From Cellulomonas sp. KH9 (GTDB lineage: Bacteria; Actinomycetota; Actinomycetes; Actinomycetales; Cellulomonadaceae): a stretch of DNA of 64,000 nucleotides. The DNA lies in assembly GCF_900114185.1 (NCBI RefSeq), contig NZ_FOSE01000001.1, positions 1,203,749 through 1,267,748 of the forward strand. Reading direction: 5' to 3'. How positions within the stretch are numbered: position 1 is the stretch's first letter; every line of letters begins with the position of its first letter. The notes beneath the pieces were generated by a model that had not been told where the DNA came from, did no database searches, and saw only the letters and a list, made by a program, of their open reading frames with translations. Below, piece by piece: positions 25,836 through 35,975 of this stretch. Made by a program: the position numbers and the translations under genes.

Positions 25836-28409
25836 ATGACGTCGTTGTTCGAGAGCCTCGCCCTGCCCGTCCCCGGAGCCCCGGACGCGCGCGCCGCCGT
25901 CGCGCGCTCGCACGCCGGTGAGTCGTCCGGTCTGCCGCTCGTCGTGCCCCCGCGGGACGACGAGCAGGACCCCGGCGCCGCCGAGGACCGGGCCCGGCTG
26001 AACGCCGCGGCTCGGCACGACGCCGCCGCCGACGAGCGGCGCGCCGCCGCGCTGCTGGACGGGCTGAACCCGCAGCAGCGTGCTGCCGTGCTGCACGCGG
26101 GCGGGCCGCTGCTCATCGTCGCGGGCGCCGGCTCGGGCAAGACGCGCGTGCTCACCCACCGCATCGCCCACCTGCTCGCGACCCACCGCGCGCGGGCGGG
26201 GGAGATCCTCGCGATCACCTTCACCAACAAGGCCGCTGCCGAGATGCGCGAGCGCGTCGAGCAGCTCGTCGGGCCGTCCGCCCAGCGCATGTGGGTCTCC
26301 ACGTTCCACTCGGCGTGCGTGCGGATCCTGCGCCGCGAGGCCGCGACGCTCGGGCTCCGCACGAGCTTCTCGATCTACGACCAGGCCGACTCGCAGCGCC
26401 TGCTGACGCTGGTGGCGCGCGAGCTCGAGCTCGACCCGAAGAAGTACCCGGCCAAGGCGCTGGGCCACAAGATCTCCGCGCTCAAGGACGAGCTGGTCGA
26501 CCCCGACGCCTTCGCGGCCAGCAACGGCGGCGGCCGGGCGGACGACTTCGACACCGTCCTCGCGCAGGTCTACACGCGGTACCAGCAGCGGCTGCAGCAG
26601 GCCAACGCGCTGGACTTCGACGACCTGATCATGCGCACCGTGCACCTGCTGCAGGCGTTCCCGCAGGTCGCCGAGCACTACCGGCGCCGGTTCCGGCACA
26701 TCCTGGTCGACGAGTACCAGGACACGAACCACGCGCAGTACGTGCTGGTGCGCGAGCTCGCGGGGGTCGGCGAGCAGGAGGAGGGCGGCGTCGAGCGCGG
26801 CGAGCTGACGGTCGTCGGCGACGCCGACCAGTCGATCTACGCGTTCCGCGGGGCCTCGATCCGCAACATCATGGAGTTCGAGGAGGACTACCCGGACGCC
26901 ACGACGATCCTGCTCGAGCAGAACTACCGCTCGACGCAGACGATCCTGTCGGCCGCCAACGCGGTCATCAGCAAGAACTCCGGGCGCCAGGCCAAGCGGC
27001 TGTGGACCGACTCGGGTGCCGGGCCGCAGATCGTCGCGTACGTCGCGGACACCGAGCACGAGGAGGCGCGGTTCGTCGCCGAGGAGATCGACCGCCTCGG
27101 CGACTCCGAGGGCGTGCGCCCCGGCGACGTCGCGATCTTCTACCGGGCCAACGCGCAGTCGCGCGCGCTGGAGGAGGTGCTGGTGCGCGTCGGTCTGCCG
27201 TACAAGGTGGTCGGCGGCACGCGCTTCTACGAGCGCAAGGAGATCAAGGACGCGATCGCCTACCTGCGGGCCGTGGCGAACCCCGACGACGACGTCAGCA
27301 CCCGCCGCATCCTCAACGAGCCCAAGCGCGGGCTGGGGGAGCGCTCGGAGGCGATGGTCGCGGCGTTCGCCGAGCGGGAGCGGATCTCGTTCGGCGCCGC
27401 GCTGACCCGTCTGGACGAGGTCCCGGGCCTGGGCACGCGTGCCCTGACCGGGCTGCGTGCGTTCGCCGCGATGCTCGACGAGCTGCGCGACCTCGCCGCG
27501 TCCGGCGCCGGGCCCGCCCAGGTGCTGGGCGCCGCGCTCGACCGCAGCGGCTACCTGACGACCCTGCGCGCCAGCGACGACCCGCAGGACGGCTCGCGCG
27601 TCGACAACCTCGCCGAGCTGCACGCGGTGGCCGCGGAGTTCGAGGAGTCCGACCCCGAGGGTGACCTCACGGACTTCCTCGAGCGCGTGTCCCTCGTCGC
27701 GGACTCCGACCAGATCCCCGTGCCCGACGGCGTCGACGACGAGGCCACCGCCGCAGCCGCGCGCGACGCGGGCGTGGTCACGCTCATGACGCTGCACACC
27801 GCGAAGGGCCTGGAGTTCCCGGTCGTCTTCCTCACCGGCATGGAGGACGGCACCTTCCCGCACATGCGGTCCCTGGCCGACCCGGACCAGCTCGCGGAGG
27901 AGCGGCGCCTCGCGTACGTCGGGCTGACGCGCGCCCGGCAGCGGCTGTACGTGTCGCGCGCGGCCGTGCGCACCGCGTGGGGCGTGCCCAACGAGTTCCC
28001 GCCCAGCCGGTTCCTCGACGACATCCCCGAGGAGCTCGTCGACTGGCGGCGCCGGGAGTCCTCCACGTCGCGGCTGCGCGGCGGGTGGGGCTCGGGCTTC
28101 GGTTCCGGCGGGGGGTCGCGCGGCGGCTCGTCGTGGGGGGAGCGCGGCTCGTCCGGCGGCAGCAGCGGACCGGTGCGTACCGAGAAGCGCGAACCGCTGC
28201 CGCGCACGGGTGCGTCGTTCGGCTCGGCGACACCGCGGGGCGCCGTCCCGGACCTGTCGATCGGCGACAAGGTCACGCACGACGCCTACGGGCTCGGGAC
28301 CGTCATCGGGCTCGAGGGCGCCGGGCAGAACGCCGTCGCCAAGATCGACTTCGGCACGAACGGCGAGAAGCGCCTGCTGCTGCGGTACTCCCCGGTCACC
28401 AAGCTCTGA
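25836..28409 (+). CDS. pcrA: ATP-dependent DNA helicase PcrA/UvrD
   Basis: 857 residues. Superfamily 1A helicase for repair and plasmid or rolling-circle replication. Visible are the Q motif LNPQQRAAVLHAGGP, Walker A GAGSGKT (Lys102), motif Ia ITFTNKAAAEM, motif II VDEYQDTN, motif III VGDADQSIYAFRGA, motif IV LEQNYRST, motif V LMTLHTAKGLEFPVVFL and motif VI RLAYVGLTRAR. A Gly/Ser-rich linker precedes the C-terminal Tudor-like tail (VTHDAYGLGTVIGLEG) that contacts RNA polymerase in PcrA. The N-terminal 65 residues before the Q motif are longer than usual. A TAGGCT -10 lies 9 bases upstream. Confidence 0.96.
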   Translation: MTSLFESLALPVPGAPDARAAVARSHAGESSGLPLVVPPRDDEQDPGAAEDRARLNAAARHDAAADERRAAALLDGLNPQQRAAVLHAGGPLLIVAGAGSGKTRVLTHRIAHLLATHRARAGEILAITFTNKAAAEMRERVEQLVGPSAQRMWVSTFHSACVRILRREAATLGLRTSFSIYDQADSQRLLTLVARELELDPKKYPAKALGHKISALKDELVDPDAFAASNGGGRADDFDTVLAQVYTRYQQRLQQANALDFDDLIMRTVHLLQAFPQVAEHYRRRFRHILVDEYQDTNHAQYVLVRELAGVGEQEEGGVERGELTVVGDADQSIYAFRGASIRNIMEFEEDYPDATTILLEQNYRSTQTILSAANAVISKNSGRQAKRLWTDSGAGPQIVAYVADTEHEEARFVAEEIDRLGDSEGVRPGDVAIFYRANAQSRALEEVLVRVGLPYKVVGGTRFYERKEIKDAIAYLRAVANPDDDVSTRRILNEPKRGLGERSEAMVAAFAERERISFGAALTRLDEVPGLGTRALTGLRAFAAMLDELRDLAASGAGPAQVLGAALDRSGYLTTLRASDDPQDGSRVDNLAELHAVAAEFEESDPEGDLTDFLERVSLVADSDQIPVPDGVDDEATAAAARDAGVVTLMTLHTAKGLEFPVVFLTGMEDGTFPHMRSLADPDQLAEERRLAYVGLTRARQRLYVSRAAVRTAWGVPNEFPPSRFLDDIPEELVDWRRRESSTSRLRGGWGSGFGSGGGSRGGSSWGERGSSGGSSGPVRTEKREPLPRTGASFGSATPRGAVPDLSIGDKVTHDAYGLGTVIGLEGAGQNAVAKIDFGTNGEKRLLLRYSPVTKL

Positions 28410-28497
28410 CGGGTGACGTGCGCCCGGGACGCCCCGGGGGTGGGCGCGCGGTCGGCTACCGTGTCGCGCCGGGACGTCGACCGACAGGAGCGCGCGC

Positions 28498-30072
28498 GTG
28501 AGCAGGACCAGGATCGCTGTGGCGACGGCCGTCGGCGCCGCGATGGTGCTCACCGCGTGCACCGCGGGAGGCGGCGCAGCGGGGACGTCGTCGCCGACCG
28601 CGTCCGCCACCGCGTCAGCCGCCGCGGCGGCGCCCGTCGAGCCCGTCGTCGTCGAGACCGTCCTGGACGGCGAGGCGGTCGACCTGGAGGTCGGGCCCCT
28701 CGCCGTGCACGACGACGTCGCGGTGCTGCGCCTCGCCGCCCGCGCGCCCTACCCGACGCTGATGTCCGCGTTCACCTACGCGTTCGAGAGCACCAGCCCG
28801 GGACCCAACGGCGTCCGCCTGGTCGACCTGGAGGCGGGGACCGTCACGCGCACGCTGCGGACCGAGGACTCCCGGGTGGTCATGACCCGCAACGGCTCGC
28901 CGGGCGGCCCCGCGACGGACGCCGCCGCGGCCGCTGCCGGTGACGACACCGTGCTCCTGTACGCCGCGTTCCCGGTACCGGGCACCGCGACGGTGGACGT
29001 CCTGCTGCCCGTCGCAGGGTGGGCGACAGGGGTGCCCGTCGTCGACGCGGCCGGTGCCGGCGTCCTCACGGTGCCGCCCGGTGAGCTCGTCGAGGGGACG
29101 CCCGTCCCGGAGGGCGCGTTCACGCTCGAGGCGTACACCGAGGTGCTGGGCGGACAGGTGCGGGCACGCCGCAGCGCCGAGCAGCTCGAGGTGGCGGTGG
29201 CCTCGGACGTGCTCTTCGGCTTCGACTCCGACCAGCTCGCCCCCGACGCGGACGGCGCCCTGCAGGCGGCAGCCGCCCAGGTCGCGGCGCACGACGGCGG
29301 CCGGCTGACGGTCGTCGGCCACACCGACGACCAGGGCGACGAGGCGTACAACCTCGACCTCTCGCAGCGCCGGGCGGCGACGGTCGCGGCACGGATCGCC
29401 GAGCTCGCGGACCTGTCGGCGTTCGACGTCGACGTGGAGGGGCGCGGCGAGACGGAGCCCGCCGTGCCCGGGTCGGGTGAGGAGGAGCGGGCGGTCAACC
29501 GGCGCGTCGAGCTGGTCCTGGAGGCGCCGCGCGCGTCCGGTGCCGACGAGGTCGTCGAGGTCGCCGGGGCGTTGCCCGACCCCGAGGGGCCGGTCGCGCC
29601 CGGGCCGACCGGCGTCGCGGTGGTCGACCGCGAGGGCCGCTTCGACGTCCGGCTGGACGAGGTGCGCCGGGTCGGGCCGTACGTGGTCGGTGGCCTCGAG
29701 GTCACGAACACCGGGGACGGCGACCTGACGATGACCTCGCTCTCGGCCGGGGCGAAGGACTCCCGGGGGTCGTTCGACGTCCAGCTGCAGTTCGCTCCCA
29801 CGAACGTGACCCTCGTCGAGGGCGGCACGCGCCTGTTCCCGGTGGACTACCTCACCGACCCGGACGACGCCGAGCGCGAGCCGCTGGCCGACCGCGTCGT
29901 CCACGGCGTCCGGCCCGGGCAGACGCGCCTGGTCACGATCGTCTGGCCCGACCCGGGCACCGACACCGTCACGGTGGAGGTCGCACCGCGGTACCACCAC
30001 AGCATCGACGGGCTGAGGACCGCCGGGCACGCGCCGTTCCGTCTGACCGACGTGCCGGTCGTCGACGGCTGA
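28498..30072 (+). CDS. OmpA-domain lipoprotein, second copy
   Basis: 524 residues, GTG start with ACAGGAG upstream. Lipobox VLTAC (Cys21). The order is the same as in the protein at 11175: N-terminal domain (about 45-230), OmpA-like domain (VLFGFDSDQLAPDADGAL, GHTDDQGDEAYNLDLSQRRA, AVNRRVELVLE) and a C-terminal domain with VWPDPGTDTVTVEV and FRLTDVPV. The OmpA Asp and Arg that hold diaminopimelate are in place. It stands alone, away from pilus genes, and likely binds peptidoglycan from the membrane side. Confidence 0.87.
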   Translation: MSRTRIAVATAVGAAMVLTACTAGGGAAGTSSPTASATASAAAAAPVEPVVVETVLDGEAVDLEVGPLAVHDDVAVLRLAARAPYPTLMSAFTYAFESTSPGPNGVRLVDLEAGTVTRTLRTEDSRVVMTRNGSPGGPATDAAAAAAGDDTVLLYAAFPVPGTATVDVLLPVAGWATGVPVVDAAGAGVLTVPPGELVEGTPVPEGAFTLEAYTEVLGGQVRARRSAEQLEVAVASDVLFGFDSDQLAPDADGALQAAAAQVAAHDGGRLTVVGHTDDQGDEAYNLDLSQRRAATVAARIAELADLSAFDVDVEGRGETEPAVPGSGEEERAVNRRVELVLEAPRASGADEVVEVAGALPDPEGPVAPGPTGVAVVDREGRFDVRLDEVRRVGPYVVGGLEVTNTGDGDLTMTSLSAGAKDSRGSFDVQLQFAPTNVTLVEGGTRLFPVDYLTDPDDAEREPLADRVVHGVRPGQTRLVTIVWPDPGTDTVTVEVAPRYHHSIDGLRTAGHAPFRLTDVPVVDG

Positions 30073-30139
30073 CCGGCCGCGGCAGCGTCCCCGCCCAGGT
30101 CACGCCGGGGATCGGCGCACCTGGCGCTCGTCGCACCGG

Positions 30140-30145
30140 TACCGT
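30140..30145 (+). promoter_or_regulatory. -10 box of the YqeB-like gene
   Basis: TACCGT ends 6 bases before an in-frame GTG at 30152, consistent with a leaderless mRNA beginning at that codon. Confidence 0.3.
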
Positions 30146-30151
30146 GTGACG

Positions 30152-30670
30152 GTGGTCACGGAGAACACGGGCGGCAGGGAGCACGCGGCCGACGGGACGC
30201 GGGTGGGCGGCTTCGACACCGAGGGGCGGTGGTTCGTCGCCGCGCTGCTGGGGCTCGGTGGGGTCGCCCTGGGGGCCCTGCTGCCGGTGCTCGCCGGGTG
30301 GGCAGCCGAGCTGCCGTGGATGCCGTTCCAGGGGCCGCTGCGGCTCCTCGGGTCCTTCGACGGCGGGTGGCTGGTGTGGGGGCGGCCGGTGATCGGTGGA
30401 GTCCTCGGGCTCCTCGCCGCCGCCTGGGTCGTCACCGGCAGTGCCGTGCTCGTCGTCGGCGACGAGCGGGTGGAGGTCGTGCGCCGCGGGCAGGTGGAGC
30501 GCGTCGTGCGACGCGACCAGGTCGACGGCGTGCACCGGCGCGGCTCTAAGGTCGTGCTCGTGAGCGCGCAGGGCCGGGAGCTGTTCGCCGACGACGTCGA
30601 GGGCCCGAAGGACGCCGTCCGCGCCGCCTTCGTCCGGCACGGCTACCCGTGGGAGGGTGCGGACGCCTGA
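30152..30670 (+). CDS. Two-span membrane protein with PH-like C-terminus (YqeB-like)
   Basis: 172 residues from GTG 30152, chosen from the promoter spacing; GTG 30146 would add two. Two helices ([20 protein letters not shown] and [20 protein letters not shown]) are followed by a cytoplasmic domain with [20 protein letters not shown], resembling the bacterial PH-like domain of YqeB proteins. Function unknown. The stop is 130 bases before sucC. Confidence 0.7.
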   Translation: MVTENTGGREHAADGTRVGGFDTEGRWFVAALLGLGGVALGALLPVLAGWAAELPWMPFQGPLRLLGSFDGGWLVWGRPVIGGVLGLLAAAWVVTGSAVLVVGDERVEVVRRGQVERVVRRDQVDGVHRRGSKVVLVSAQGRELFADDVEGPKDAVRAAFVRHGYPWEGADA

Positions 30671-30696
30671 TCGACCGGGGCGTGAGCCCGGCCACA

Positions 30697-30736
30697 GTCT
30701 CTCGATGTCGAGGGACCTCGGTCCCGGCGATAGCAT
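30697..30736 (+). promoter_or_regulatory. sucC promoter with the CTCGATGTCGAG element
   Basis: GTCTCTCGATGTCGAG at 30697-30712 contains the inverted repeat CTCGA-tg-TCGAG (30701-30712). A TAGCAT -10 is at 30731-30736, placing the element over the -35 region. The identical 16-mer precedes icd at 41257. Confidence 0.55.
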
Positions 30737-30800
30737 GCGTCCGGGCGATGCGGCCGCACCGAGGTCGCTGCGCGCGGTCGACGAGAGGAAACCGGACCAG

Positions 30801-31982
30801 GTGGACCTGTTCGAGTACCAGGCACGTGACATCTTCGAGAAGCACGGCGTGCCCGTGCTCGGCGGCATCGTCGCCACGACGCCCGAGGAGGCGCGCGCGG
30901 CGGCCGAGCAGCTGCTGCCGCCCGACGGCGGCGTGGTGGTCGTCAAGGCCCAGGTGAAGACCGGTGGGCGCGGCAAGGCGGGCGGCGTGAAGCTCGCGCG
31001 GTCGGCCGACGACGCCGCCGAGAAGGCCGGTGAGATCCTCGGCATGGACATCAAGGGCCACACCGTGCACCGCGTGATGATCGCGGCGGGCGCGAGGATC
31101 GCCCAGGAGTTCTACTTCTCGCTCCTGCTGGACCGCGCCGAGCGCCGCTACCTCGCGATGTGCTCGGTCGAGGGCGGCATGGAGATCGAGCAGCTCGCCG
31201 TCGAGCGTCCCGACGCGCTCGCGAAGGTGGCGGTCGACCCCCGCACGGGCATCGACCAGGCCACGGCCGACGAGATCGTCGCCGCCGCCGGGTTCGCCCC
31301 GGAGATCGCGGGCAAGGTCGCGGACGTGCTGCAGAAGCTGTGGCTCGTGTACCGCGACGAGGACGCGACGCTCGTCGAGGTCAACCCGCTGGTCCTCACG
31401 GAGGACGGCGAGGTCGTGGCCCTCGACGGCAAGGTCACGCTCGACGCCAACGCGGACTTCCGGCACCCGGACCACGCCGCGCTCGAGGACAAGGCCGCGG
31501 CCGACCCGCGCGAGGCGAAGGCCAAGGAGAAGGACCTCAACTACGTCAAGCTCGACGGCGAGGTCGGCATCATCGGCAACGGCGCGGGCCTGGTGATGAG
31601 CACGCTCGACGTCGTCGCGTACGCCGGTGAGGCGCACGGCGGCGTCAAGCCCGCCAACTTCCTCGACATCGGGGGCGGCGCCTCGGCCGAGGTCATGGCC
31701 GCCGGCCTCGACATCATCCTCACGGACCCGCAGGTCAAGTCCGTGTTCGTCAACGTCTTCGGTGGCATCACCGCGTGCGACGCGGTCGCCAACGGCATCG
31801 TCGCGGCCCTGGAGATCCTCGGGGACGAGGCGTCCAAGCCGCTGGTCGTCCGCCTGGACGGCAACAACGTGGTCGAGGGCCGCCGCATCCTGGCGGAGGC
31901 GGGCCACCCGCTGGTCACCCTGGCCGACACGATGGACGGCGGCGCCGACACGGCCGCCCGCCTGGCGCACAGCGCCGCCTGA
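30801..31982 (+). CDS. sucC: Succinyl-CoA synthetase, beta subunit
   Basis: 393 residues from GTG 30801 ([20 protein letters not shown] is the conserved start). Converts succinyl-CoA to succinate with nucleotide formation in the TCA cycle, as a complex with SucD. The ATP-grasp domain shows [20 protein letters not shown] and [20 protein letters not shown]; the CoA-ligase half has [17 protein letters not shown] and [20 protein letters not shown]. Full length. 31 bases separate it from sucD. Confidence 0.97.
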   Translation: MDLFEYQARDIFEKHGVPVLGGIVATTPEEARAAAEQLLPPDGGVVVVKAQVKTGGRGKAGGVKLARSADDAAEKAGEILGMDIKGHTVHRVMIAAGARIAQEFYFSLLLDRAERRYLAMCSVEGGMEIEQLAVERPDALAKVAVDPRTGIDQATADEIVAAAGFAPEIAGKVADVLQKLWLVYRDEDATLVEVNPLVLTEDGEVVALDGKVTLDANADFRHPDHAALEDKAAADPREAKAKEKDLNYVKLDGEVGIIGNGAGLVMSTLDVVAYAGEAHGGVKPANFLDIGGGASAEVMAAGLDIILTDPQVKSVFVNVFGGITACDAVANGIVAALEILGDEASKPLVVRLDGNNVVEGRRILAEAGHPLVTLADTMDGGADTAARLAHSAA

Positions 31983-32013
31983 GACCCCCGACGCAGAGAG
32001 AAGCAGACTTCAC

Positions 32014-32892
32014 ATGGCGATCTTCCTGACCGAGGACTCCAAGGTCATCGTCCAGGGCATGACGGGTTCCGAGGGCCAGAAGCACACGACCCGCATGCTC
32101 GCGTCCGGCACGAACGTGGTCGGCGGGGTCAACCCCCGCAAGGCCGGCACCACCGTCACGTTCGGTGACGTGGACGTCCCGGTGTTCGGCTCCGTCGTCG
32201 AGGCGGTCGACAAGACCGGCGCCGACGTCTCCGTCATCTTCGTCCCGCCGGCGCACACCAAGGGCGCGGTCGTCGAGGCCGTGGACGCCGGTGTGCCGCT
32301 GGTGGTCATCATCACCGAGGGCGTCCCGGTGGCGGACACGGCCGAGTTCTTCTCCTACGCGCAGGAGAAGGGCGTGCGGCTCATCGGCCCCAACTGCCCC
32401 GGCCTCATCAGCCCCGGGAAGTCGAACGTCGGGATCATCCCGGCCGACATCACGGGCCCCGGGAAGGTCGGGCTGGTGTCGAAGTCCGGCACGCTGACCT
32501 ACCAGATGATGTACGAGCTGCGGGACTTCGGCTTCTCCACCGCGATCGGCATCGGCGGCGACCCGATCATCGGCACGACGCACATCGACGCGCTCGCCGC
32601 GTTCGAGGCCGACCCCGACACCGAGCTCATCGTCATGATCGGCGAGATCGGCGGCGACGCCGAGGAGCGTGCGGCGGCGTACATCGCCGAGCACGTCACC
32701 AAGCCCGTCGTCGGGTACGTCGCCGGCTTCACGGCACCCGAGGGCAAGACGATGGGCCACGCCGGCGCCATCGTCTCCGGCTCGTCGGGCACCGCGCAGG
32801 CCAAGAAGGAGGCCCTCGAGGCCGCCGGCGTCAAGGTCGGCAAGACCCCGTCCGAGACGGCCGCGCTGGCGCGCGAGATCCTCAGCGCCTGA
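32014..32892 (+). CDS. sucD: Succinyl-CoA synthetase, alpha subunit
   Basis: 292 residues. CoA-binding Rossmann domain ([20 protein letters not shown]) and the ligase domain with the phosphohistidine loop [30 protein letters not shown] is the conserved second signature. Partner of SucC; the two form the last gene pair before a strong terminator. An AGAGAGAAG stretch upstream serves as ribosome site. Confidence 0.97.
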   Translation: MAIFLTEDSKVIVQGMTGSEGQKHTTRMLASGTNVVGGVNPRKAGTTVTFGDVDVPVFGSVVEAVDKTGADVSVIFVPPAHTKGAVVEAVDAGVPLVVIITEGVPVADTAEFFSYAQEKGVRLIGPNCPGLISPGKSNVGIIPADITGPGKVGLVSKSGTLTYQMMYELRDFGFSTAIGIGGDPIIGTTHIDALAAFEADPDTELIVMIGEIGGDAEERAAAYIAEHVTKPVVGYVAGFTAPEGKTMGHAGAIVSGSSGTAQAKKEALEAAGVKVGKTPSETAALAREILSA

Positions 32893-32909
32893 CGCGACGA
32901 CGTCCGCCC

Positions 32910-32944
32910 ACCGCGGCCCCGGTCCCACGGACCGGGGCCGCGGT
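32910..32944 (+). terminator. sucCD terminator
   Basis: A perfect 16-bp stem, 32910-32925 with 32929-32944, loop CAC. GC-rich, no U-run. Confidence 0.75.
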
Positions 32945-33068
32945 GCGTCCGGAGCAGGTCGGTGGGTCGGGGAGCGGCGCGCCGTCGGGGCGCCGCGCCG
33001 ACCGGTCGACGGCGACGCGCCGGGCCCGGGTCCGGCGACGCGCCGGGGGCACCGGCGACCATGGACGG

Positions 33069-34355
33069 GTGCCCACCCCGACCGGTCCCGTGCCCGTCAC
33101 GGGACGCGCGCGCCGCGTCCTGCAGGACGACCCGCGTCCGCGCTTCTTCACGTCGGCGATCGACGGGGCGCCCCGCTGGGCGGTCGGCGCGCTGACGGCG
33201 GCGCAGGCCGCCGCGCTGTCCCTGCTGACCCTCGCCGTGCCGGCCGTCGCCGTCTTCGTCGCGACCTCCGCCGACCCCGCCAACGCCGACGTCGCCTGGA
33301 CGCGCGCCGTCGCGGTCGCGACGCACCTGTGGCTCCTCGCGCACGGCGTGCCCGCGGTGCTGGACGGCGCGGTCGTGTCGGTCGTGCCGCTGGGCCTGAC
33401 GCTGCTCGCCCTGTTCACCTGCTACGCCTCCGCGCGGCGGTCCGGTCTCGCCACGCGCGTCGGGGCGATCGCGTCCGTCGGCGCCTACGGTCTGCTGGCG
33501 GGCGTGGTCGGGCTCGTCTCCGGCGCGGACGCCCTCGGTGCGCTGCGCGCGGTGCTCGGCGGCCTGCTCGTCGCGGTGCCCGGCATCGGTGCGGGCCTGC
33601 TGCGCCGCCCGGAGGCGCCGTCGTGGCGCGCGCTGGTCGCACCGCTGACCGAGCGGCTGACGGCCCCGGTGGTCGTCGGGCTGCGTGCGGGCCTGCTCGC
33701 CGTGGCGGGGGCGCTCACCGCGGCGGCGCTCCTGACGACGCTGTGGGTGCTCGCGGGGTACGCGACGGTCGTCGACGTGGTGCGCGGGCTGTCGCTCGAC
33801 GCGATCGGTGGGGTCGTCCTTGGCCTGGCCGAGCTCGCGTTCGTGCCGAACCTCGTGGTGTGGGCGCTCGCGTGGGTCGCGGGACCGGGCTTCGCGGTCG
33901 GCGCCGGGACCCGGTTCTCGCCGGGGGAGGTGGTCGCCGGCCCGCTGCCGGCCCTGCCGCTGCTGGGCGCGCTGCCGGACGTGCAGGGCGGCGTGGCACT
34001 CACCGCGCCGGCGCTGCTCCTCGGTGTCGGCGCGCTGGCGGGCCTCGCCGTGCACCGGTGGCTGGCGTCGGTGCGCGCCCGGGACGTCCTGGTCGCGGTC
34101 GGGGTCGCCGCCGTGACGGTCGGCGTGCTCGTGGCGCTGCTGGTCGAGGCGGCGAGCGGTGCCGCGGGTCCGGGGCGCATGGCGCAGGTCGGGGCGCAGC
34201 CCCTGCTGGTCGGCCTGCTCGCCGCGGCGGGCTGCGGGCTGGGTGCGGCGGTCGCGGCCGTGCCGGCGGACGCCGCGGTGCGTGCCGCGGTGGGCGCCGC
34301 GGTGCGCGAGCGGCGCGAGCGCCGCCGCGTCGGACGTGTCCGCGCGGAGGACTGA
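33069..34355 (+). CDS. DUF6350 multi-span membrane protein
   Basis: 428 residues from GTG 33069; a GACCAT box ends 6 bases upstream, suggesting a leaderless mRNA, and upstream in-frame codons read as Arg-rich noise. About ten hydrophobic segments span the protein from residue 30 on, with a basic C-terminus (RERRERRRVGRVRAED). In actinobacteria this family sits between sucCD and purN, as it does here. No function is known. Confidence 0.82.
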   Translation: MPTPTGPVPVTGRARRVLQDDPRPRFFTSAIDGAPRWAVGALTAAQAAALSLLTLAVPAVAVFVATSADPANADVAWTRAVAVATHLWLLAHGVPAVLDGAVVSVVPLGLTLLALFTCYASARRSGLATRVGAIASVGAYGLLAGVVGLVSGADALGALRAVLGGLLVAVPGIGAGLLRRPEAPSWRALVAPLTERLTAPVVVGLRAGLLAVAGALTAAALLTTLWVLAGYATVVDVVRGLSLDAIGGVVLGLAELAFVPNLVVWALAWVAGPGFAVGAGTRFSPGEVVAGPLPALPLLGALPDVQGGVALTAPALLLGVGALAGLAVHRWLASVRARDVLVAVGVAAVTVGVLVALLVEAASGAAGPGRMAQVGAQPLLVGLLAAAGCGLGAAVAAVPADAAVRAAVGAAVRERRERRRVGRVRAED

Positions 34356-34365
34356 GCGCGTCGTC

Positions 34366-35046
34366 TCAGGAGCGCGTGCGGCCCCCGTCGACCAGACCTG
34401 CCATCGACCCGAGCTGCTCGCTCATGTCCTGCTCCAGCTGCTGCGCGCACGCCCGCTGCGCCTGCTGCGTCAGCGCGGCCGCCTCGCACTGCTGGTAGTC
34501 GCGCGCCGCCCCCACGTACAGCAGGCTGGCGGAGCTGATCACGGTCCAGCCGAGTGCCGCGACGAGCAGCACCACCGGCAGCGCGACGACCGGCCCGCGG
34601 CCGTGGGCCCCGGCCGCGCGCACGACGGCCAGGATCGCGAGCACGAGGCCCGCGACCGACGCGAGCGGTGCGGCGAGCATGCCCGGGTAGGGCGCACCCG
34701 TCAGCAGCACCGCGACCAGCAGCGCGCCCGCGCTCCACGCGGCGGTGCGGGTGGCGCGTGCCACGCCGGCGGGGTCCGGCGGGGTGCCGTGCGGCGGCTC
34801 GGTGGGGACGGGCGCACCCGGGTGCGGTGCCCACGGTCCGCCCGGTGCGGCGGGGTCCGGGTGCTGCGGGCCGCCCGGCAGGCCGACGCCGTGCGGGGCC
34901 GGTGGCTGCTCCGTGGGCGCCTGCCGTCCCGGCGCCGCCGGCTCCTGCGTCGCGTGGTCCTGCGTCGCGTGGTCCTGCGTCGCGTGGTCCGGCGTCGCGT
35001 GGTCCGGCGTCGTCGACCGCTCCGGCGGTGCCCAGGGGTTGCCCAT
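34366..35046 (-). CDS. Membrane protein with N-terminal DHAT repeats
   Basis: 226 residues. The N-terminal third is disordered, with four to five pentapeptide repeats (DHATQ/DHATP) and then Pro-rich sequence. Three hydrophobic segments follow (about 105-175: WSAGALLVAVLLTGAPYPGM, LASVAGLVLAILAVVRA, VVALPVVLLVAALGWTVI), and an acidic Gln-rich tail with two Cys. It resembles the DUF4190-type actinobacterial membrane proteins with Pro-rich N-termini, loosely. Function unknown. It lies antisense between DUF6350 and purN. Confidence 0.72.
   Translation of the reverse strand: MGNPWAPPERSTTPDHATPDHATQDHATQDHATQEPAAPGRQAPTEQPPAPHGVGLPGGPQHPDPAAPGGPWAPHPGAPVPTEPPHGTPPDPAGVARATRTAAWSAGALLVAVLLTGAPYPGMLAAPLASVAGLVLAILAVVRAAGAHGRGPVVALPVVLLVAALGWTVISSASLLYVGAARDYQQCEAAALTQQAQRACAQQLEQDMSEQLGSMAGLVDGGRTRS
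34943..35013. repeat. Tandem 15-bp repeat inside a coding region
   Basis: Three exact copies of TCCTGCGTCGCGTGG (34943-34987), one with a single change (34988-35002) and a partial fifth. It encodes the DHAT pentapeptide repeats on the minus strand. Copy number may vary between strains. Confidence 0.85.
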
Positions 35047-35104
35047 GGCGCCATTCTCCCGTACGTCACGGGGTGGACGTGCGTCCCGGCCCGGTGCCGC
35101 CGGG

Positions 35105-35110
35105 TAGGTT
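35105..35110 (+). promoter_or_regulatory. -10 box of purN, leaderless
   Basis: TAGGTT ends 7 bases before the GTG at 35118; no ribosome site is present. Confidence 0.45.
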
Positions 35111-35117
35111 GCGGCGC

Positions 35118-35777
35118 GTGACGTCCTCCGTGCAGCCCGGTCCCGTCCCGCCCACGCCCCCGGTCACGTCGGCCCACCGTCTGGTGGTGCTCGTCTCCGG
35201 CGCGGGGTCCAACCTCGCCGCGCTCCTCGACGCGCACGCCGACCCGGCGTACGGCGCGCGGGTCGTCGGCGTGGTCAGCGACCGCCCGGGCGCGGCCGCG
35301 CTCGAGCGCGCCCGGGCCGCGGGGGTGCCGACCGCGGTCGTGGCGCTGCGGGACTTCCCGGACCGTGCGTCGTGGGACCGTGCCCTGACGGAGGCGGTCG
35401 GGGTGTTCGCCCCGGACACGGTCGTGCTGGCGGGGTTCATGAAGCTCGTCGGTGCGGCGTTCCTCGACCGGTTCGGCGGTCGGACCGTCAACACCCACCC
35501 CGCCCTGCTGCCCTCGTTCCCCGGCGCGCACGGGGTGCGCGACGCGCTCGCGTACGGGGTGAAGGTCAGCGGCTGCTCGGTGATCGTCGTGGACGCCGGC
35601 GTCGACGCGGGACCGATCGTCGCGCAGGAGGCGGTGCCGGTGGCCGACGACGACGACGAGGAGACGTTGCACGAGCGCATCAAGGTCGTCGAGCGGCGGC
35701 TGCTGGTGGACGTGGTGGGACGTATCGCGCGCGACGGCCTGCGCGTCGAGGGGCGTCGCGTGGTCCTGGGCGGCTGA
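35118..35777 (+). CDS. purN: Phosphoribosylglycinamide formyltransferase
   Basis: 219 residues. Transfers formyl from 10-formyl-THF to GAR in purine synthesis. Begins with a non-conserved 22-residue Pro-rich stretch, then VLVSGAGSNLAALLDA (the substrate loop), FMKLVGAAFLDRF, and the catalytic region NTHPALLPSFPGAHGV with its Asn and His; the third catalytic residue, Asp, is in VDAGVDAGPIVAQEAVPV. Stop is about 200 bases before purH, which carries out later steps of the pathway. Confidence 0.95.
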   Translation: MTSSVQPGPVPPTPPVTSAHRLVVLVSGAGSNLAALLDAHADPAYGARVVGVVSDRPGAAALERARAAGVPTAVVALRDFPDRASWDRALTEAVGVFAPDTVVLAGFMKLVGAAFLDRFGGRTVNTHPALLPSFPGAHGVRDALAYGVKVSGCSVIVVDAGVDAGPIVAQEAVPVADDDDEETLHERIKVVERRLLVDVVGRIARDGLRVEGRRVVLGG

Positions 35778-35975
35778 CCCCGGCAGGGACACCCGCCGGG
35801 GTCGCCCCGCGCGGCCGGGGCGCCGCTAGAGTGGGCCGCGGTCGTGACTGGCGCGGGTGGAGGACCACCGGGGAGCGACCGAGCACCACCCCTGTCCGTG
35901 CACCGCCCGCCTGGGTGCCTGGGTCCTTGCTCGAGGTCCGCCCGGACCACCGACCGACCCAGGAAGGTCCCCGCC

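Noticed and set aside
34943..35013. A CRISPR-like array
   Set aside because: The 15-bp repeats are contiguous without spacers and keep a protein reading frame.
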